A stretch of 5,779 nt of DNA from an uncultured Lachnospiraceae bacterium (GTDB taxonomy: Bacteria > Bacillota > Clostridia > Lachnospirales > Lachnospiraceae), in contig CADBQE010000257.1 of assembly GCA_902796695.1 (NCBI GenBank), positions 1 through 5,779 on the forward strand. The letters are read 5' to 3'. The position numbers and the translations under genes are program-made. Under the pieces are notes generated by a model. That model was not told the origin of the DNA. It worked only from the letters and a program-made list of their open reading frames with translations, and did not search any database. Below, piece after piece: positions 5,515 to 5,779 of the stretch (its first letter is position 1; each line of letters begins with the position of its first letter).

Positions 5515-5779
5515 GAGGGACCTCCCTGTTCTATGATCTGATAGATAATGCTTTCCTCTTCGTGCACGGCCATATAGTAAATATTCCCATCCCGACAGTA
5601 TTTCACAGATTCAGACACATGGTATTTTCCCCGTTCAGTCAGATCCAGAGACCATAACAGTTCGCCGGCAGCGTTGTATTTTTGTAATGCGCGTTCGTTT
5701 TCCTGACCGGTCTTCTTCGAGTCCCATACTGTTATATACAAGTTTTCATCCCGATCGATATAAACAAGTTTGATTCGGC
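5511..5779 (-). CDS. Probable beta-propeller protein, C-terminal fragment (5' end beyond window edge)
   Basis: The frame is open to the right edge of the window. The first visible full codon reads Arg (5777-5775), and 88 residues precede the stop at 5513-5511. An internal TTG at 5741 is not a convincing start, because the coding pattern continues upstream (RIKLVYIDRDENLYITVWD) without a break. The residues show blade-like repeats: DENLYITVWD, then LQKYNAAGELLWSLDL, then DGNIYYMAV and IIYQI. This is the 'Asp-Gly/Asn-hydrophobic strand, then Tyr-x-x-x-Gly-Glu-x-x-Trp' rhythm of NHL/PQQ-like beta-propellers. The fold call is inferred from pattern only and the subfamily is unknown. The last codons (Gly-Gly-Pro-Ser) overlie the Shine-Dalgarno of the zinc-ribbon gene, and the stop overlaps its ATG. 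This stretch is clearly AT-richer than its neighbours. Confidence 0.65.
   Translation of the reverse strand, partial: RIKLVYIDRDENLYITVWDSKKTGQENERALQKYNAAGELLWSLDLTERGKYHVSESVKYCRDGNIYYMAVHEEESIIYQIIEQGGPS
5521..5525 (-). promoter_or_regulatory. Ribosome binding site of the zinc-ribbon gene
   Basis: GGAGG on the - strand lies 6 nt before the ATG at 5514-5512, within the last codons of the beta-propeller gene. It supports this start, which also keeps the complete first zinc ribbon beginning at Cys6. Confidence 0.85.

Noticed and set aside
5511..5741. Separate small protein of 76 residues starting at the TTG at 5741
   Set aside because: The same frame continues to the window edge with coherent propeller-like sequence and there is no ribosome site before the TTG, so it is the end of a longer gene.

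Overview
The window looks like part of the chromosome of a fairly GC-rich Gram-positive anaerobe of the Clostridia type. The grounds are strong AGGAGG-type ribosome binding sites, a DHHW-family protein beside an MBOAT acyltransferase, a zinc-ribbon/TPM gene pair of the Bacillus YdjG-YdjH type, and REP-like hairpins with a GGACGGTTCC core. This is an inference from gene content; no marker gene fixes the taxon.

The left half (1-2826, + strand) is the distal part of an O-acylation operon. It holds the C-terminal half of an MBOAT membrane O-acyltransferase, a membrane-anchored DHHW/AlgJ-like protein with an Asp-His and Ser catalytic set, and a membrane-anchored SGNH/GDSL hydrolase on a long Ala/Ser/Pro linker. 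The expected division of labour is that MBOAT passes an acyl group (probably acetyl) across the membrane and the two outward-facing SGNH-type enzymes place it on, or trim it from, a cell-surface glycan. The DHHW and SGNH genes overlap by ATGA.

The centre (2827-2995) is a short convergent intergenic region packed with three hairpins. The first two are inverted copies of one core and carry exactly complementary 7-nt loops. The third, a 9-bp perfect stem, belongs to a different repeat type.

The right half (2996-5779, - strand) is a second operon read toward the centre. In transcription order it holds the C-terminal end of a probable beta-propeller protein (cut by the window edge), a protein with two tandem zinc ribbons and about six membrane segments, and a TPM-domain membrane protein with a 41-residue glycine-rich tail. 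Both junctions are ATGA overlaps with a good Shine-Dalgarno, so the three proteins are probably made together. The last two resemble the YdjG/YdjH pair of the Bacillus subtilis pspA-ydjGHI membrane-stress operon. The beta-propeller end is clearly AT-richer than the rest of the window. No tRNA, rRNA, CRISPR array, transposase gene or clear promoter was seen; the promoters of both operons probably lie outside the window.
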